Source: Burkholderiales bacterium | GTDB lineage: Bacteria > Pseudomonadota > Gammaproteobacteria > Burkholderiales > Burkholderiaceae_C | Direction of reading: 5' to 3' | NCBI GenBank assembly: GCA_016703325.1 | Contig: JADJCH010000006.1 | Location: 49,990-113,989 of the forward strand | DNA: 64,000 bases | Shown here: piece by piece, positions 35,239-43,647 of the stretch | How positions within the stretch are numbered: position 1 is the first letter of the stretch | How the letters are laid out: each line of letters starts with the position of its first letter | Program-made: the position numbers and the translations under genes | Notes under the pieces: generated by a model | Database searches by the model: none | The model's input: only the letters and a program-made list of their open reading frames with translations | Told to the model about the DNA's origin: nothing

Positions 35239-36603
35239 TTATTGGGCGTGGATCGGGATCGCGCGGGCGAGATTCCCCGGGTCGGGGTGGCCGTAGGTGC
35301 GCTTCTGCTTGACCATCTGGAAGTAGCTCTCCAGCCGGTTCTTGACGTTGGCCGCCGAGAAGTAGCGCGGGTCGACCAGGTCGGTCTCGATGAAGGCGGC
35401 CGGCTTGCCGGTGCGCTTCTCCACCTCGCGCAGGATCAGCAGCTGGCCGGCCGAGAAGCTGTTGCAGCTCTTGATCGAGTTGATCAGCAGCCCGTCGGCC
35501 TGGTACTCGTCGATGTACTTGCAGATCATGTCCACGCGCGAGGGCAGGTTCAGGTTGGTGTAGCAGCCCAGGCAGTACTCGGCCAGCGACTCCAGAGGGT
35601 GGTCCGGATCGTGGCGGAAACCGAAGTCGTACAGCCCGCCCACCTTGGCGTAGGTGGAGGACACGACCACCGCACCTTCGTCGTAGAACATCTTCCAGAA
35701 GTCGCGGAAGCTGGTCCAGTTCGGCGGGCCCTCGACCACCAGGCGGTACTTCTCCTCGCCCATGTTGCCCTCGGGCGTGACGGGGCCCAGCCCCAGGCGC
35801 ACGCGCTCCTCGATCTCCTCGCGCAGCACACGGTAGTACTCGGTGGCCTCGGGGGTGCCGCGGAAGGCGGTGAAGATGGGGCCGATGTAGTAGACCGCGC
35901 CGAAGTAGCCGTCGATCGGGCTGGGCCGGTTCTTGGCCGACTGCAGCACGCGCACCAGGTCGTCCTCGGCCTTGACCGATTCCTTCATGTACTGGCGCAG
36001 GCGGTCGATGTCGAACTTGACGCCCGAGACGCGCTCGAGCGTCGGGATGACGGTCTCCTTGAGCTGCTTGACGACGTAGTCGCGCATGTTCGGCGCGATC
36101 TTGCCCTCGCCCTGGTAGGGCACGTGCAGCATCACCGTCTCGCAGCCGTACTTGTGGCGCACCAGCTCGAACCACTTCATGAAGGTGAAGCAGCCGGTGT
36201 AGCTCAGCAGCAGCAGGTCGGGGCGCGGCATCGGGTCGCCGGTGGGGCCGATCTCGCCGCCCATCATCATGCCGAGGTCGGCCTTGACGTAGGTGCACAC
36301 GTCCTCGGACTGGCCGTCGCGCTCGGCGTCCATGATGAACTTGCCGCTCTTCTTGCGCATGCCGTTCTGCAGCGCATTGGTCTCGGGCAGGCTGCGTGCG
36401 AAGTCGAAGCACATCAGCAGTTCGTTGAGGTTGCCCGGCACGAAGGTGGCGGCGACCTTGCGGTTGTTGGCGCGGGCCGTGGCCAGCTCCATGTAGTTCT
36501 TGTTGATCAGCTCCTTCTGGAGCCACATCGCGTCTTCCTTCTGGACGTTCTGCGGCTTCTTGGCGGTGCCCGTGGGCTTGGGCATGGCGATCGGGGTGTT
36601 CAT
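35239..36603 (-). CDS. bcrB: Benzoyl-CoA reductase, catalytic subunit B
   Basis: This 454-residue subunit is of the 2-hydroxyglutaryl-CoA dehydratase/BcrBC family. It has cysteines in YTGCFTFMKWFE, CLGCYTNLNLPSR near residue 343 and KSCNSFSAGQLL that can ligate 4Fe-4S clusters at the benzoyl-CoA site. It is slightly longer than Thauera BcrB through a Lys/Pro-rich N-terminal extension; an ATG six codons in could be the real start. Confidence 0.93.
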   Translation of the reverse strand: MNTPIAMPKPTGTAKKPQNVQKEDAMWLQKELINKNYMELATARANNRKVAATFVPGNLNELLMCFDFARSLPETNALQNGMRKKSGKFIMDAERDGQSEDVCTYVKADLGMMMGGEIGPTGDPMPRPDLLLLSYTGCFTFMKWFELVRHKYGCETVMLHVPYQGEGKIAPNMRDYVVKQLKETVIPTLERVSGVKFDIDRLRQYMKESVKAEDDLVRVLQSAKNRPSPIDGYFGAVYYIGPIFTAFRGTPEATEYYRVLREEIEERVRLGLGPVTPEGNMGEEKYRLVVEGPPNWTSFRDFWKMFYDEGAVVVSSTYAKVGGLYDFGFRHDPDHPLESLAEYCLGCYTNLNLPSRVDMICKYIDEYQADGLLINSIKSCNSFSAGQLLILREVEKRTGKPAAFIETDLVDPRYFSAANVKNRLESYFQMVKQKRTYGHPDPGNLARAIPIHAQ

Positions 36604-36629
36604 CTCGTGGTCTCCTTGGTTCGTCGGCG

Positions 36630-37811
36630 TCAGGCAGCGTTCCAGAGCTTGATGGAGTCGGCAAAGGTGCCGGCCTGCTCACGAATGGGGGCCATCTGGC
36701 CGGTGTTCTCGGCGTACTTGAAGGCGGTGTGGGGGATGCCGTGCTGGCTCAGCACGTCCTGCAGCATCGGGCGCTCCAGCAGCGCCGGGTCGCAGAACGA
36801 CGGAGCGGCAAAGATCACCCCCTCGGCGCCACGCGTCTTGACCTGCTTCATCAGGAATACGCCCTTCTCTTCGCGCGTGGCGTCGTACTTGGCGGCGGTG
36901 GCGGCACTGCGGTGCAGGAAGGCCTTGGACAGCTCCTCCAGCGGGTTGGCGTTGGCGGGCACCTCGTCGAGCAGCCACTTGCACACCAGCATGAAGTCGT
37001 CGTCCACCACGTAGCAGCCGGCCATCTCGATGGACTTGATCAGCGCCAGCGGCGGCTGCTCGCAGAAGCTGCCGTTGATGACCACGCGGGCGTTGTCGCG
37101 CTTGGCGCGGGTGACCTGCTCGGCCGCCACCAGGTAGTCGCGCACCAGCTGGGTGTGCTCCTCCACCGGCAGCACCATGCCGGCGCGCAGCAGCAGGTAC
37201 ACCTCCGAGGTCGGGGCCTGCCAGGGCTTGGCGGCGCGGTAGGCGTACAGGTCGCGGATGACCTGCCGGTTCTCGTTGTAGACCGCGATCGAGGCGTTCA
37301 GCTCGGCGTCGGTGATCGGGCTGCCGCGCATTTGCCCCAAGTCGTCGCGGATGTGCTGCATCTCCTGCTGGTAGAACACGCCGCCGACGTTGTCCTGGTA
37401 GTTCTGCGGCACGTCCACGTAGCGCACATACTTGTCCTTGAACAGCAGTTGCCACATGCCCGAGAGGTTGCGGATCACGTCGCAGATGCTGGGGAAGAGC
37501 ATCCCGTCCATGCAGTCCAGGCGCCCGGTCAGGCCCAGCTCGATGGTCGAGCGCGGGATGCGGCAGATGTAGCTCTGGTAGTAGGCGTCACCCTGGATGA
37601 CCTCCATCTGGTCGCCGCCGCCGAGGATGCCCACCGGCAGGTAGCCGGCGGCATGGATCAGCTCGCGCGGCACGTACACCGGCATGTAACCGATGGCCTT
37701 GCGGCCCGGCACGGCGGCTTTCCACGCCTTGACGGACTCGAAGTGCAGGTCTTCGAACAGGGCCTCGCAGCGTTGCACGATGCGGGTGACTTCAGGCAAA
37801 GGGGTGCTCAT
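36630..37811 (-). CDS. bcrC: Benzoyl-CoA reductase, catalytic subunit C
   Basis: The 393-residue protein is the second BcrBC-family subunit, with IGYMPVYVPRELIHAAGYLPVG at the N-terminus and cysteine segments SYICRIPRS, LFPSICDVIRN and INGSFCEQPP. Thauera BcrC is about 384 residues. It overlaps dch by 1 bp at its start and precedes bcrB by 26 bp, giving the Thauera-type order C-B-A-D. Confidence 0.94.
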   Translation of the reverse strand: MSTPLPEVTRIVQRCEALFEDLHFESVKAWKAAVPGRKAIGYMPVYVPRELIHAAGYLPVGILGGGDQMEVIQGDAYYQSYICRIPRSTIELGLTGRLDCMDGMLFPSICDVIRNLSGMWQLLFKDKYVRYVDVPQNYQDNVGGVFYQQEMQHIRDDLGQMRGSPITDAELNASIAVYNENRQVIRDLYAYRAAKPWQAPTSEVYLLLRAGMVLPVEEHTQLVRDYLVAAEQVTRAKRDNARVVINGSFCEQPPLALIKSIEMAGCYVVDDDFMLVCKWLLDEVPANANPLEELSKAFLHRSAATAAKYDATREEKGVFLMKQVKTRGAEGVIFAAPSFCDPALLERPMLQDVLSQHGIPHTAFKYAENTGQMAPIREQAGTFADSIKLWNAA

Positions 37812-38593
37812 CAGCGGTGCTCCCAGGCAGGTGCGCGCTTGGCGAGGAAGGCATCCAGCCCCTCGTTGGCGTCGCGGGTGGTCATCAGGCGTTGCAGGTA
37901 TTGGCGCTCTACGCGCGCCAGGTCGTCGCGCAGCGCAGCCAGGCGCGGTGCGCGCACGGCTTCGAGCGCATGCGCCAGCGCCGCCGCACTGCGCGGCGCC
38001 AGGTGCTCGTCGAAATAGGCCAGCGCAGCGGCGGCAGGGTCATCGGCCAGTGCGTGCACCAGGCCGATCGCCAGGGCCGTCTCGGCGCCGATGCTGCGCC
38101 CCGAGCACAGCAGGTCCTCGGCGGCCAGTGCACTCACTCGCCAGGGCAGCAGGCAACTGGCGGCCGGAGCGAAGACGCCCAGGCGGATCTCGGGCTGGCC
38201 GAACTGGGCGTTGGGCGCCGCGAAGATCGGGCCGCCGGCCAGCGCGATCTCCAGGCCGCCGCCCAGGCACTGGCCGCGCACGGCCACCAGCACCGGCACG
38301 CGACAGCCCGCCAGCGCCAGGATCAGCGCGTGCAGCGCGCCCAGCATGCCCGCGCAGCGGTCGGCCAGGTGTTCCTCGACACTGGCGCCGAAGCTGAAGT
38401 GCGGGCCCTCGGCGTCCAGCAGCACGCCGCGCAGCGCCGGCGTGTCGCGGTGGGCATCGAGCGCGGCCTGAAGCGCGCCGATCATCTCGGCGTCGCAGAT
38501 GTTGGCCTTGGGGCGCGCCAGCGTCAGGCGCAGCAGCGCGCCTTCACGCTCCAGCGCGACCCGCAGCGGCGGGTTGGATGCTGTCTCAGCCAT
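37811..38593 (-). CDS. dch: Cyclohexa-1,5-diene-1-carbonyl-CoA hydratase
   Basis: The 260-residue crotonase-family protein has the dienoyl-CoA hydratase features FSFGASVEEHL and RGQCLGGGLEIALAGG. Length and position fit Dch of Thauera (about 258). It hydrates the dienoyl-CoA made by benzoyl-CoA reductase to 6-hydroxycyclohex-1-ene-1-carbonyl-CoA. It overlaps oah by 8 bp and bcrC by 1 bp. Confidence 0.92.
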   Translation of the reverse strand: MAETASNPPLRVALEREGALLRLTLARPKANICDAEMIGALQAALDAHRDTPALRGVLLDAEGPHFSFGASVEEHLADRCAGMLGALHALILALAGCRVPVLVAVRGQCLGGGLEIALAGGPIFAAPNAQFGQPEIRLGVFAPAASCLLPWRVSALAAEDLLCSGRSIGAETALAIGLVHALADDPAAAALAYFDEHLAPRSAAALAHALEAVRAPRLAALRDDLARVERQYLQRLMTTRDANEGLDAFLAKRAPAWEHR

Positions 38594-39713
38594 GGTGCTT
38601 CGCCTGGGGCTGGATCTCGTCGTGCAGTCTGCCCACCCAGCTCTGGCCGGCGGCCAGCTTCTGGCGCAGCAGCACGAAGTCCACCTCGCGGTCGTCCTTC
38701 GGCCCCTCGTTGAAGGCGGTGAAGCCCGAGCGTGCCTCGGTCATCATGTTCAGCGCCAGCCAGGCCCGCGAGTTCTCCTTGTTGCGGTTCCAGGCGTCGA
38801 GCTTGGGCTTGCGCAGTTCCTCGATGGTCTTGGTGGTGCAGTCGGGGAAGGTCAGCAGCATCTTGGCGCAGAGCTCCTCGACCTTGGCGTCCAGCAGCGA
38901 CAGATCCACCGTGCCGCGCTTCATCAGCGCCTTGCCCTCCTCCAGCGCGGCACCGGTCTTGGGCTCGCCGTAGACGTTGCGGCCGAACTCGTCGACCATG
39001 CGCTGGGTCTCCACCGTCGGATTGGCGATGAACTTCCCGTCCACCTTCAGCGCCGGCACGATGTCGGTGAGCACACCCATCTGGTAGGCCTTGTGGGCGC
39101 TGAAGGGCTCGCACAGCACGCAGGCGGCCATGGCGCGCTCGGCGCCCACCACCACCGGCAGGAAGTCGGTGGCCCCGCCGATGGGTGCCGAGCCGTGCTT
39201 CGGGCCGGCCTGGCCGTAGCGTGCCAGATCCGACGACACCGAGAAGTCGCAGGCCATGCCGATCTCCTGGCCGCCGCCGATGCGCATGCCGTTGACGCGG
39301 CAGATCACCGGCTTGTCGCAGGCCAGGATGGCGCTGACCATGTCGTTGAACAGGCGCATGTACTGGCGGTACTCCTGCGGCTGGCCGGCGTAGTACTCGG
39401 CGTACTCCTTGGTATTGCCGCCGGTGCAGAAGGCCTTGTCGCCCGCACCGGTGAAGACCACGCAGTTCACCGAGCGGTCGTTGCTCGCGGCGCGCAGGGC
39501 CAGGATCACGCCCTTGACCATGTCGGTGGTGTAGGAGTTGAACTGGCTGGGGTTGTCCAGCGTGATCCAGGCGTTGTACAGACCGGCAACCTCCTCGCCG
39601 TTGGGTCGGCGGGCGGGGCGCTTCTCATATCGCACGCCGGGCTTGTGGAAGTCGTCGACCAGGTCGTGATTCTTGAAGTCGTCGCGGGGCTGGGGGGTGG
39701 CGGTGGCATTCAC
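38586..39713 (-). CDS. oah: 6-Oxocyclohex-1-ene-1-carbonyl-CoA hydrolase
   Basis: The 375-residue crotonase-family ring hydrolase (Thauera Oah about 377) has the signatures DKAFCTGGNTKEYAEYYAG, RVNGMRIGGGQEIGMACD and QAGPKHGSAPIGGATDFLP. It hydrates and opens the ring to 3-hydroxypimelyl-CoA. It is the first gene of the operon here. In Thauera the preceding had gene, for the dehydrogenase that makes its substrate, leads the operon; here the divergent kor promoter takes that place. Confidence 0.93.
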   Translation of the reverse strand: MNATATPQPRDDFKNHDLVDDFHKPGVRYEKRPARRPNGEEVAGLYNAWITLDNPSQFNSYTTDMVKGVILALRAASNDRSVNCVVFTGAGDKAFCTGGNTKEYAEYYAGQPQEYRQYMRLFNDMVSAILACDKPVICRVNGMRIGGGQEIGMACDFSVSSDLARYGQAGPKHGSAPIGGATDFLPVVVGAERAMAACVLCEPFSAHKAYQMGVLTDIVPALKVDGKFIANPTVETQRMVDEFGRNVYGEPKTGAALEEGKALMKRGTVDLSLLDAKVEELCAKMLLTFPDCTTKTIEELRKPKLDAWNRNKENSRAWLALNMMTEARSGFTAFNEGPKDDREVDFVLLRQKLAAGQSWVGRLHDEIQPQAKHHG

Positions 39714-39786
39714 TGCGGGTCTCCTGCGGTCAAGTGGCGGTGGCTCAAGGGTTGCTTCAGTCCGTGACCAGTCCGGGTTATTACGG

Positions 39787-39804
39787 TATTGCGGTACTGA
39801 TTTA
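39787..39804. promoter_or_regulatory. Operator-like site in the oah/korA divergent promoter
   Basis: TATTGCGGTACTGATTTA aligns with the perfect palindrome before hcrC; extended left, GGTATTG(C/T)GGTAC is shared over 13 bases with one difference. The right half is less symmetric. It lies 74 bp before oah and about 110 bp before korA in an A/T-rich patch of an otherwise GC-rich region. Confidence 0.55.
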
Positions 39805-39844
39805 CCCCTTTGAGGCCATTCTCAACCGTTTTTGGGGGATGCAT

Positions 39845-39858
39845 TTGAGCTAGATCAG
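39845..39858. promoter_or_regulatory. FNR/ANR-like box upstream of korA
   Basis: TTGAGCTAGATCAG differs from the TTGAT-N4-ATCAA consensus at the two outermost-core positions only. It lies about 55 bp before the korA start. Anaerobic activation by an FNR-type regulator (AcpR in Azoarcus) is known for benzoyl-CoA genes, which makes the site plausible. Confidence 0.4.
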
Positions 39859-39912
39859 ATGCCTGAGCGCTGCGTGCGGGTTCACTGGCGGCACTCGAAC
39901 TGGAGGAGTTCC

Positions 39913-41691
39913 ATGCCCCCGATTTCTTCCCCCCCCCAACCGTTGTCGCGCAGCTTCTCGCTGGCGATCGCAGGCAGCGGCGGGGCCGGCGTGATGACCG
40001 CCGGCACGCTGTTGCTGGACGCGGCAGCCCGCGCCGGCCTGTATGGCCTGATGGTGCGCACCAGCGGTCCGCAGATTCGAGGCGGCGAGGCCGCCGCACT
40101 GCTGCGCATCGGCACACGGCCGATCGCCACCCTGGATGACCGCTTCGACGTACTGCTGGCGATCGACTGGCAGAACCTGAACCGCTTCGGCGACGAGATC
40201 CCCATGGGCGGGCACAGCCTGCTGGTGGGTGACGCCGATGCCGGCGACGCGCCCGGGATCTTCCTGGATCAGGGCGCCCGGCTGGTGACGCTGCCGCTGA
40301 AAAAGACCGCCAAGGCCGCCGGCGGCGCCTGGGTCAACATGGTGGCGCTGGGTGTGGCCGGCGCGCTGGCCGGCCTGCCCCAGGCGGCACTGGAGGACGC
40401 CCTGCGCGCCAGCTGGAAGCGCTCGGCCGAGGCGCTGGTGCCGAACCTGGCGGCACTGCAGCAGGGCGTGAAGCTGGCACAGGCGCTGGACGGGGTCCTG
40501 CCCGAGCCCTTGGCGCCCAGCACCGCTGCACCGGCAAGGCCGCGTTGGCTGCTGTCCGGCAACGAGGCGGCCGGCTGCGGTGCGCTGCGCGGCGGGGTGC
40601 GCTTCGTCGCCGCCTACCCGATCACGCCGGCCACCGAGTTGCTCGAATGGATGGCGCCGGCCCTCTCCCGCGTGGGCGGTAGCCTGCTGCAGGCCGAGGA
40701 TGAGCTGGCGTCCGTGAACATGATCATCGGCGCCTCCTACGGCGGCGTGCCCTCGCTCACCGCCACCGCCGGCCCCGGCCTGGCGCTGATGACCGAAGGC
40801 ATCGGCCTGGCCGTGGCCGCCGAGGTGCCCATCGTGGTGGTGGACGTGATGCGCGGCGGCCCGTCCACCGGCATTCCGGCCAAGAGCGAGCAGAGCGACC
40901 TGTCCTTCGCGGTGGACGGCCTGCACGGCGATGCGCCGCGCCTGGTGCTGGCACCCAACGGCATCGACGATTGTCTGGCCACCACCGAGTGGGCGGTGCA
41001 GCTGGCCGAGGCGCTGCAGTCGCCCGCGCTGCTGCTGTCCGACCAGTTCATGGGTCAGTCGCGCGCCGTGATCGACCAGCCCACGCAGGCCCCCGTGCCG
41101 GCGCAGCGGCTGGTGGCGGCGGCCCACACGGAGGGCTACCAGCGTTACGCCGACACGCCCTCGGGCATCTCACCGATGGCCATTCCCGGCACGCCGGGCG
41201 TGGCCTATACCGCCGACGGCCTGGAGCACACCGAGCGGGGCATCCCCAGCAGCCAGGCGCGCGACCACGTCAAGCAGCTGGAGAAGCGCCTGCGCAAGCT
41301 GACGCAGCACGACTACGGCTCACGTTGGGCCGACATCGAGGGCAATGCCGATCTGGCGGTGATCACCTTCGGCTCCACCACCGCCGCGGTGCGAGAGGCG
41401 CTCACCCGTGCCGCCGAGGCGGGCACTGCGCTGCGCCTGGTGTCCATCCGCCTGCTGGCCCCTCTCAAGCCGGAGGTGCTCGCGCAGGCGCTGGACGGCG
41501 TGCGCCAGGTGCTGGTGGTCGAACAGAACCACGGTGGTCAGCTGCTGCGCTACCTGCGCAGCCGCTGCGACCTGCCGGGCCGCCCCTCGGGCCTGCACCG
41601 CCCCGGCCCGCTGCCGCTGCGCCCAGGTGACCTGACGCGCGCCTTCATCGACTGGGCCGCGGCCCACGCAAACACCGGAGTGACCGCATGA
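39913..41691 (+). CDS. korA: 2-Oxoglutarate:ferredoxin oxidoreductase, fused gamma-alpha subunit
   Basis: The 592-residue protein joins a gamma domain (IAGSGGAGVMTAGTLLLDA; TSGPQIRGGEAAALL) to an alpha domain (AAYPITPATELLEWM near residue 234; GGPSTGIPAKSEQSDL). The ATG follows GGAGGA. With KorB it oxidises 2-oxoglutarate to succinyl-CoA and reduces the ferredoxin used by benzoyl-CoA reductase. Divergent transcription from the bcr operon matches that role. No KorC-type NADP subunit gene is attached, as in Thauera. Confidence 0.9.
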   Translation: MPPISSPPQPLSRSFSLAIAGSGGAGVMTAGTLLLDAAARAGLYGLMVRTSGPQIRGGEAAALLRIGTRPIATLDDRFDVLLAIDWQNLNRFGDEIPMGGHSLLVGDADAGDAPGIFLDQGARLVTLPLKKTAKAAGGAWVNMVALGVAGALAGLPQAALEDALRASWKRSAEALVPNLAALQQGVKLAQALDGVLPEPLAPSTAAPARPRWLLSGNEAAGCGALRGGVRFVAAYPITPATELLEWMAPALSRVGGSLLQAEDELASVNMIIGASYGGVPSLTATAGPGLALMTEGIGLAVAAEVPIVVVDVMRGGPSTGIPAKSEQSDLSFAVDGLHGDAPRLVLAPNGIDDCLATTEWAVQLAEALQSPALLLSDQFMGQSRAVIDQPTQAPVPAQRLVAAAHTEGYQRYADTPSGISPMAIPGTPGVAYTADGLEHTERGIPSSQARDHVKQLEKRLRKLTQHDYGSRWADIEGNADLAVITFGSTTAAVREALTRAAEAGTALRLVSIRLLAPLKPEVLAQALDGVRQVLVVEQNHGGQLLRYLRSRCDLPGRPSGLHRPGPLPLRPGDLTRAFIDWAAAHANTGVTA

Positions 41692-42521
41692 ACGACATGA
41701 CCGAGGTCATCAAGCTGACGGCCGCCGACTTCAAGTCGGACTACAAACCCATCTGGTGCCCGGGCTGCGGCGACTACACCGTGCTGGGTTCGGTCACCAA
41801 GGCGATGAGCCTGCTCGGACGCCCGCCACACGAGGTGGCGGTGGTGTCGGGCATCGGCTGCAGCTCGCGCATCCCCGCCTACACCACCTGCTACGGCTTC
41901 CACGGCGTGCATGGGCGGGCCTTGGCCGCCGGCACGGGGCTGAAGGCCGCACGCCCGGACCTGACCGTGATCGTCGCCGGCGGCGACGGTGACGGCTATT
42001 CGATCGGCGGCAACCACTTCATGCATGCCTGCCGGCGCAACCTGGACCTGACCTACATCGTGATGGACAACCACGTGTACGGCATGACCAAGGGCCAGGC
42101 CTCGCCGACCACCGAGCCGGACTGGGACAACAAGCTGTCGCCGGGCGGCACCGGCATCCGCTCGTTCCACCCGCTGGTGATCGCGCTGGCGGCCGGGGCC
42201 AACTTCGTGGCCCGTGCCTTCTCGGGCGACCCGAACGGCACGGCCGACATCATCGCGCAGGCGGTGCGCCACCCGGGCTTCTCCTTCGTCGAGATCCTCA
42301 GCCCCTGCGTGACCTTCCGGCCCGAGCAGCGCTCCTGGCGCGATCAGGTGCACCCCGCGGCCGTGCCGGAAACCGATGACCCAGCCCGCGCAGCACGCCG
42401 CATCATGACCGACGACGGCTTCAACATCGGCGTACTCTACGCCGGCAACCGTACCCCCTACGCCCGCACCCCCGCGGCCAGCGCCACGCCGGCCGAGATC
42501 GAACAGGAGTTTGCGCTGTGA
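41688..42521 (+). CDS. korB: 2-Oxoglutarate:ferredoxin oxidoreductase, beta subunit
   Basis: The 277-residue protein has the cluster motif WCPGCGDY (C24, C27), the ThDP motif GGDGDGYSIGGNHF and VMDNHVYGMTKGQASPT. It overlaps korA by 4 bp. It binds thiamine diphosphate and one Fe-S cluster and forms the active enzyme with KorA. The next gene also overlaps by 4 bp. Confidence 0.92.
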   Translation: MNDMTEVIKLTAADFKSDYKPIWCPGCGDYTVLGSVTKAMSLLGRPPHEVAVVSGIGCSSRIPAYTTCYGFHGVHGRALAAGTGLKAARPDLTVIVAGGDGDGYSIGGNHFMHACRRNLDLTYIVMDNHVYGMTKGQASPTTEPDWDNKLSPGGTGIRSFHPLVIALAAGANFVARAFSGDPNGTADIIAQAVRHPGFSFVEILSPCVTFRPEQRSWRDQVHPAAVPETDDPARAARRIMTDDGFNIGVLYAGNRTPYARTPAASATPAEIEQEFAL

Positions 42522-43048
42522 CCGACCGAAGCAATCCGGCCCTGCCGCGCTCGCTGACCGAGCTGATGGGCCAGGCCCTGACGATGGAACGCGAAGCCGT
42601 GGCCCGCTACAGCGAGCTGGCCGACATGATGGAGACGCACAACAACCCCGAGGTGGCGGTGTTGTTCCGCAAGATGGCCGGCTACGAGCAGCTGCACGTC
42701 AACCAGATCCTGGCCGACATGGGCTGGGCCGACGACGTGGTGCTGCCGCGCCAACGCGGCGTCTGGGGCACGCCCGAATCGCCCGAGGTGGTGCCCATCG
42801 AGGAGATGCACTACTTGATGCACCCCTGGCACGCGCTGCAGCTGGCGCTGGCGGCCGAACAGCGCGCCGAGGCCTTCTTCGCCGAGATGGCCGGCACCGC
42901 CACCACCGAGGCGGTGCGCCGCGCGGCCGAGGAGATGCGCCGGGAGGAGGCCGAACACGTTGCGCTGGTGCGCGAGTGGCTGGCCAAGGTGCCGCAGCCC
43001 GAAGGCGACTGGGCGGTGGACCCCGACCCGCCGCGCTACATCGACTGA
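42518..43048 (+). CDS. Ferritin-like diiron protein in the kor operon
   Basis: The 176-residue protein starts at a GTG overlapping the korB stop. Two helix pairs carry diiron ligands: EREAVARYSELADMM with EQLH, and EQRAEAFFAEMAG with EEAEH. No rubredoxin or zinc-ribbon cysteines are present. It resembles the ferritin-like domain of the frameshifted rubrerythrin-like gene near hcrCAB. Coupling to korAB suggests protection of oxygen-sensitive ferredoxin enzymes, for example peroxide reduction or iron handling. Function unproven. Confidence 0.72.
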   Translation: MTDRSNPALPRSLTELMGQALTMEREAVARYSELADMMETHNNPEVAVLFRKMAGYEQLHVNQILADMGWADDVVLPRQRGVWGTPESPEVVPIEEMHYLMHPWHALQLALAAEQRAEAFFAEMAGTATTEAVRRAAEEMRREEAEHVALVREWLAKVPQPEGDWAVDPDPPRYID

Positions 43049-43185
43049 CCGGGGCTCGCCCCCGATTGCGAAGTCCGGCGCCTGCAGGGGTGCCGTCAGC
43101 GGATCCGGTCGGCCGGACCCGTCGGCGGTGCACGCCCCTGCACAGGCCGCGCCTTCACCTGCCCAGGATTTGCCATGTGCCATGT

Positions 43186-43210
43186 GGGCACCGGTGGAGC
43201 GCCGGTGCCC
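43186..43210. other. Intergenic hairpin before ridA
   Basis: GGGCACCGG and CCGGTGCCC form a 9-bp stem around a 7-base loop, ending about 21 bp before the ridA-like start. No T-run follows, so an mRNA structure or operator is more likely than a terminator. Confidence 0.35.
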
Positions 43211-43230
43211 GATGGTTCAGGAGGTTGCCC

Positions 43231-43644
43231 ATGCACACCCTGTTGCCAGACGGCTGGAAACCGCCCATCGGCTACGCCAACGGCATCGTCGCACCCGCCG
43301 GCGCGCGCATCGCCTTCATCGCCGGCCAGGTGGGCTGGAATGCCCAGCAGGTGTTCGAGTCCGAGGCGCTGTTGCCGCAGTTCGAACAGGCGCTGCGCAA
43401 CGTGCTGGCGGTGCTGGCCGTGGCGGGCGGGCGCCCGGAGCACATCTGCCGCATGACCGCCTACTGCTGCGACAAGCCGTCCTACCTGGCAGTGCGCAGG
43501 GAGCTTGGGGCTGTGTGGCGCCGGCTGATGGCCACGCCCCAGGGCGTCCACTATCCAGCCATGAGCATGATCTTCGTGTCCGACCTGCTCGACCACCCGG
43601 GCAAGGTCGAACTCGAGGCCACTGCCGCGATCCCGGGAGTCTGA
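43231..43644 (+). CDS. RidA/YjgF-family protein
   Basis: The 137-residue protein is a RidA-type trimer-forming deaminase-like protein, with IAFIAGQVGWN near the N-terminus and a central FEQALRNVLAVLAVAGGRPEHICRMTAY segment. The canonical C-terminal arginine motif is not obvious, as in catabolic subgroups. It begins the first transporter/ligase operon after GGAGG, 3 bp before livF. Such proteins often accompany aryl-CoA ligase clusters; the substrate is unknown. Confidence 0.75.
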   Translation: MHTLLPDGWKPPIGYANGIVAPAGARIAFIAGQVGWNAQQVFESEALLPQFEQALRNVLAVLAVAGGRPEHICRMTAYCCDKPSYLAVRRELGAVWRRLMATPQGVHYPAMSMIFVSDLLDHPGKVELEATAAIPGV

Positions 43645-43647
43645 CCC

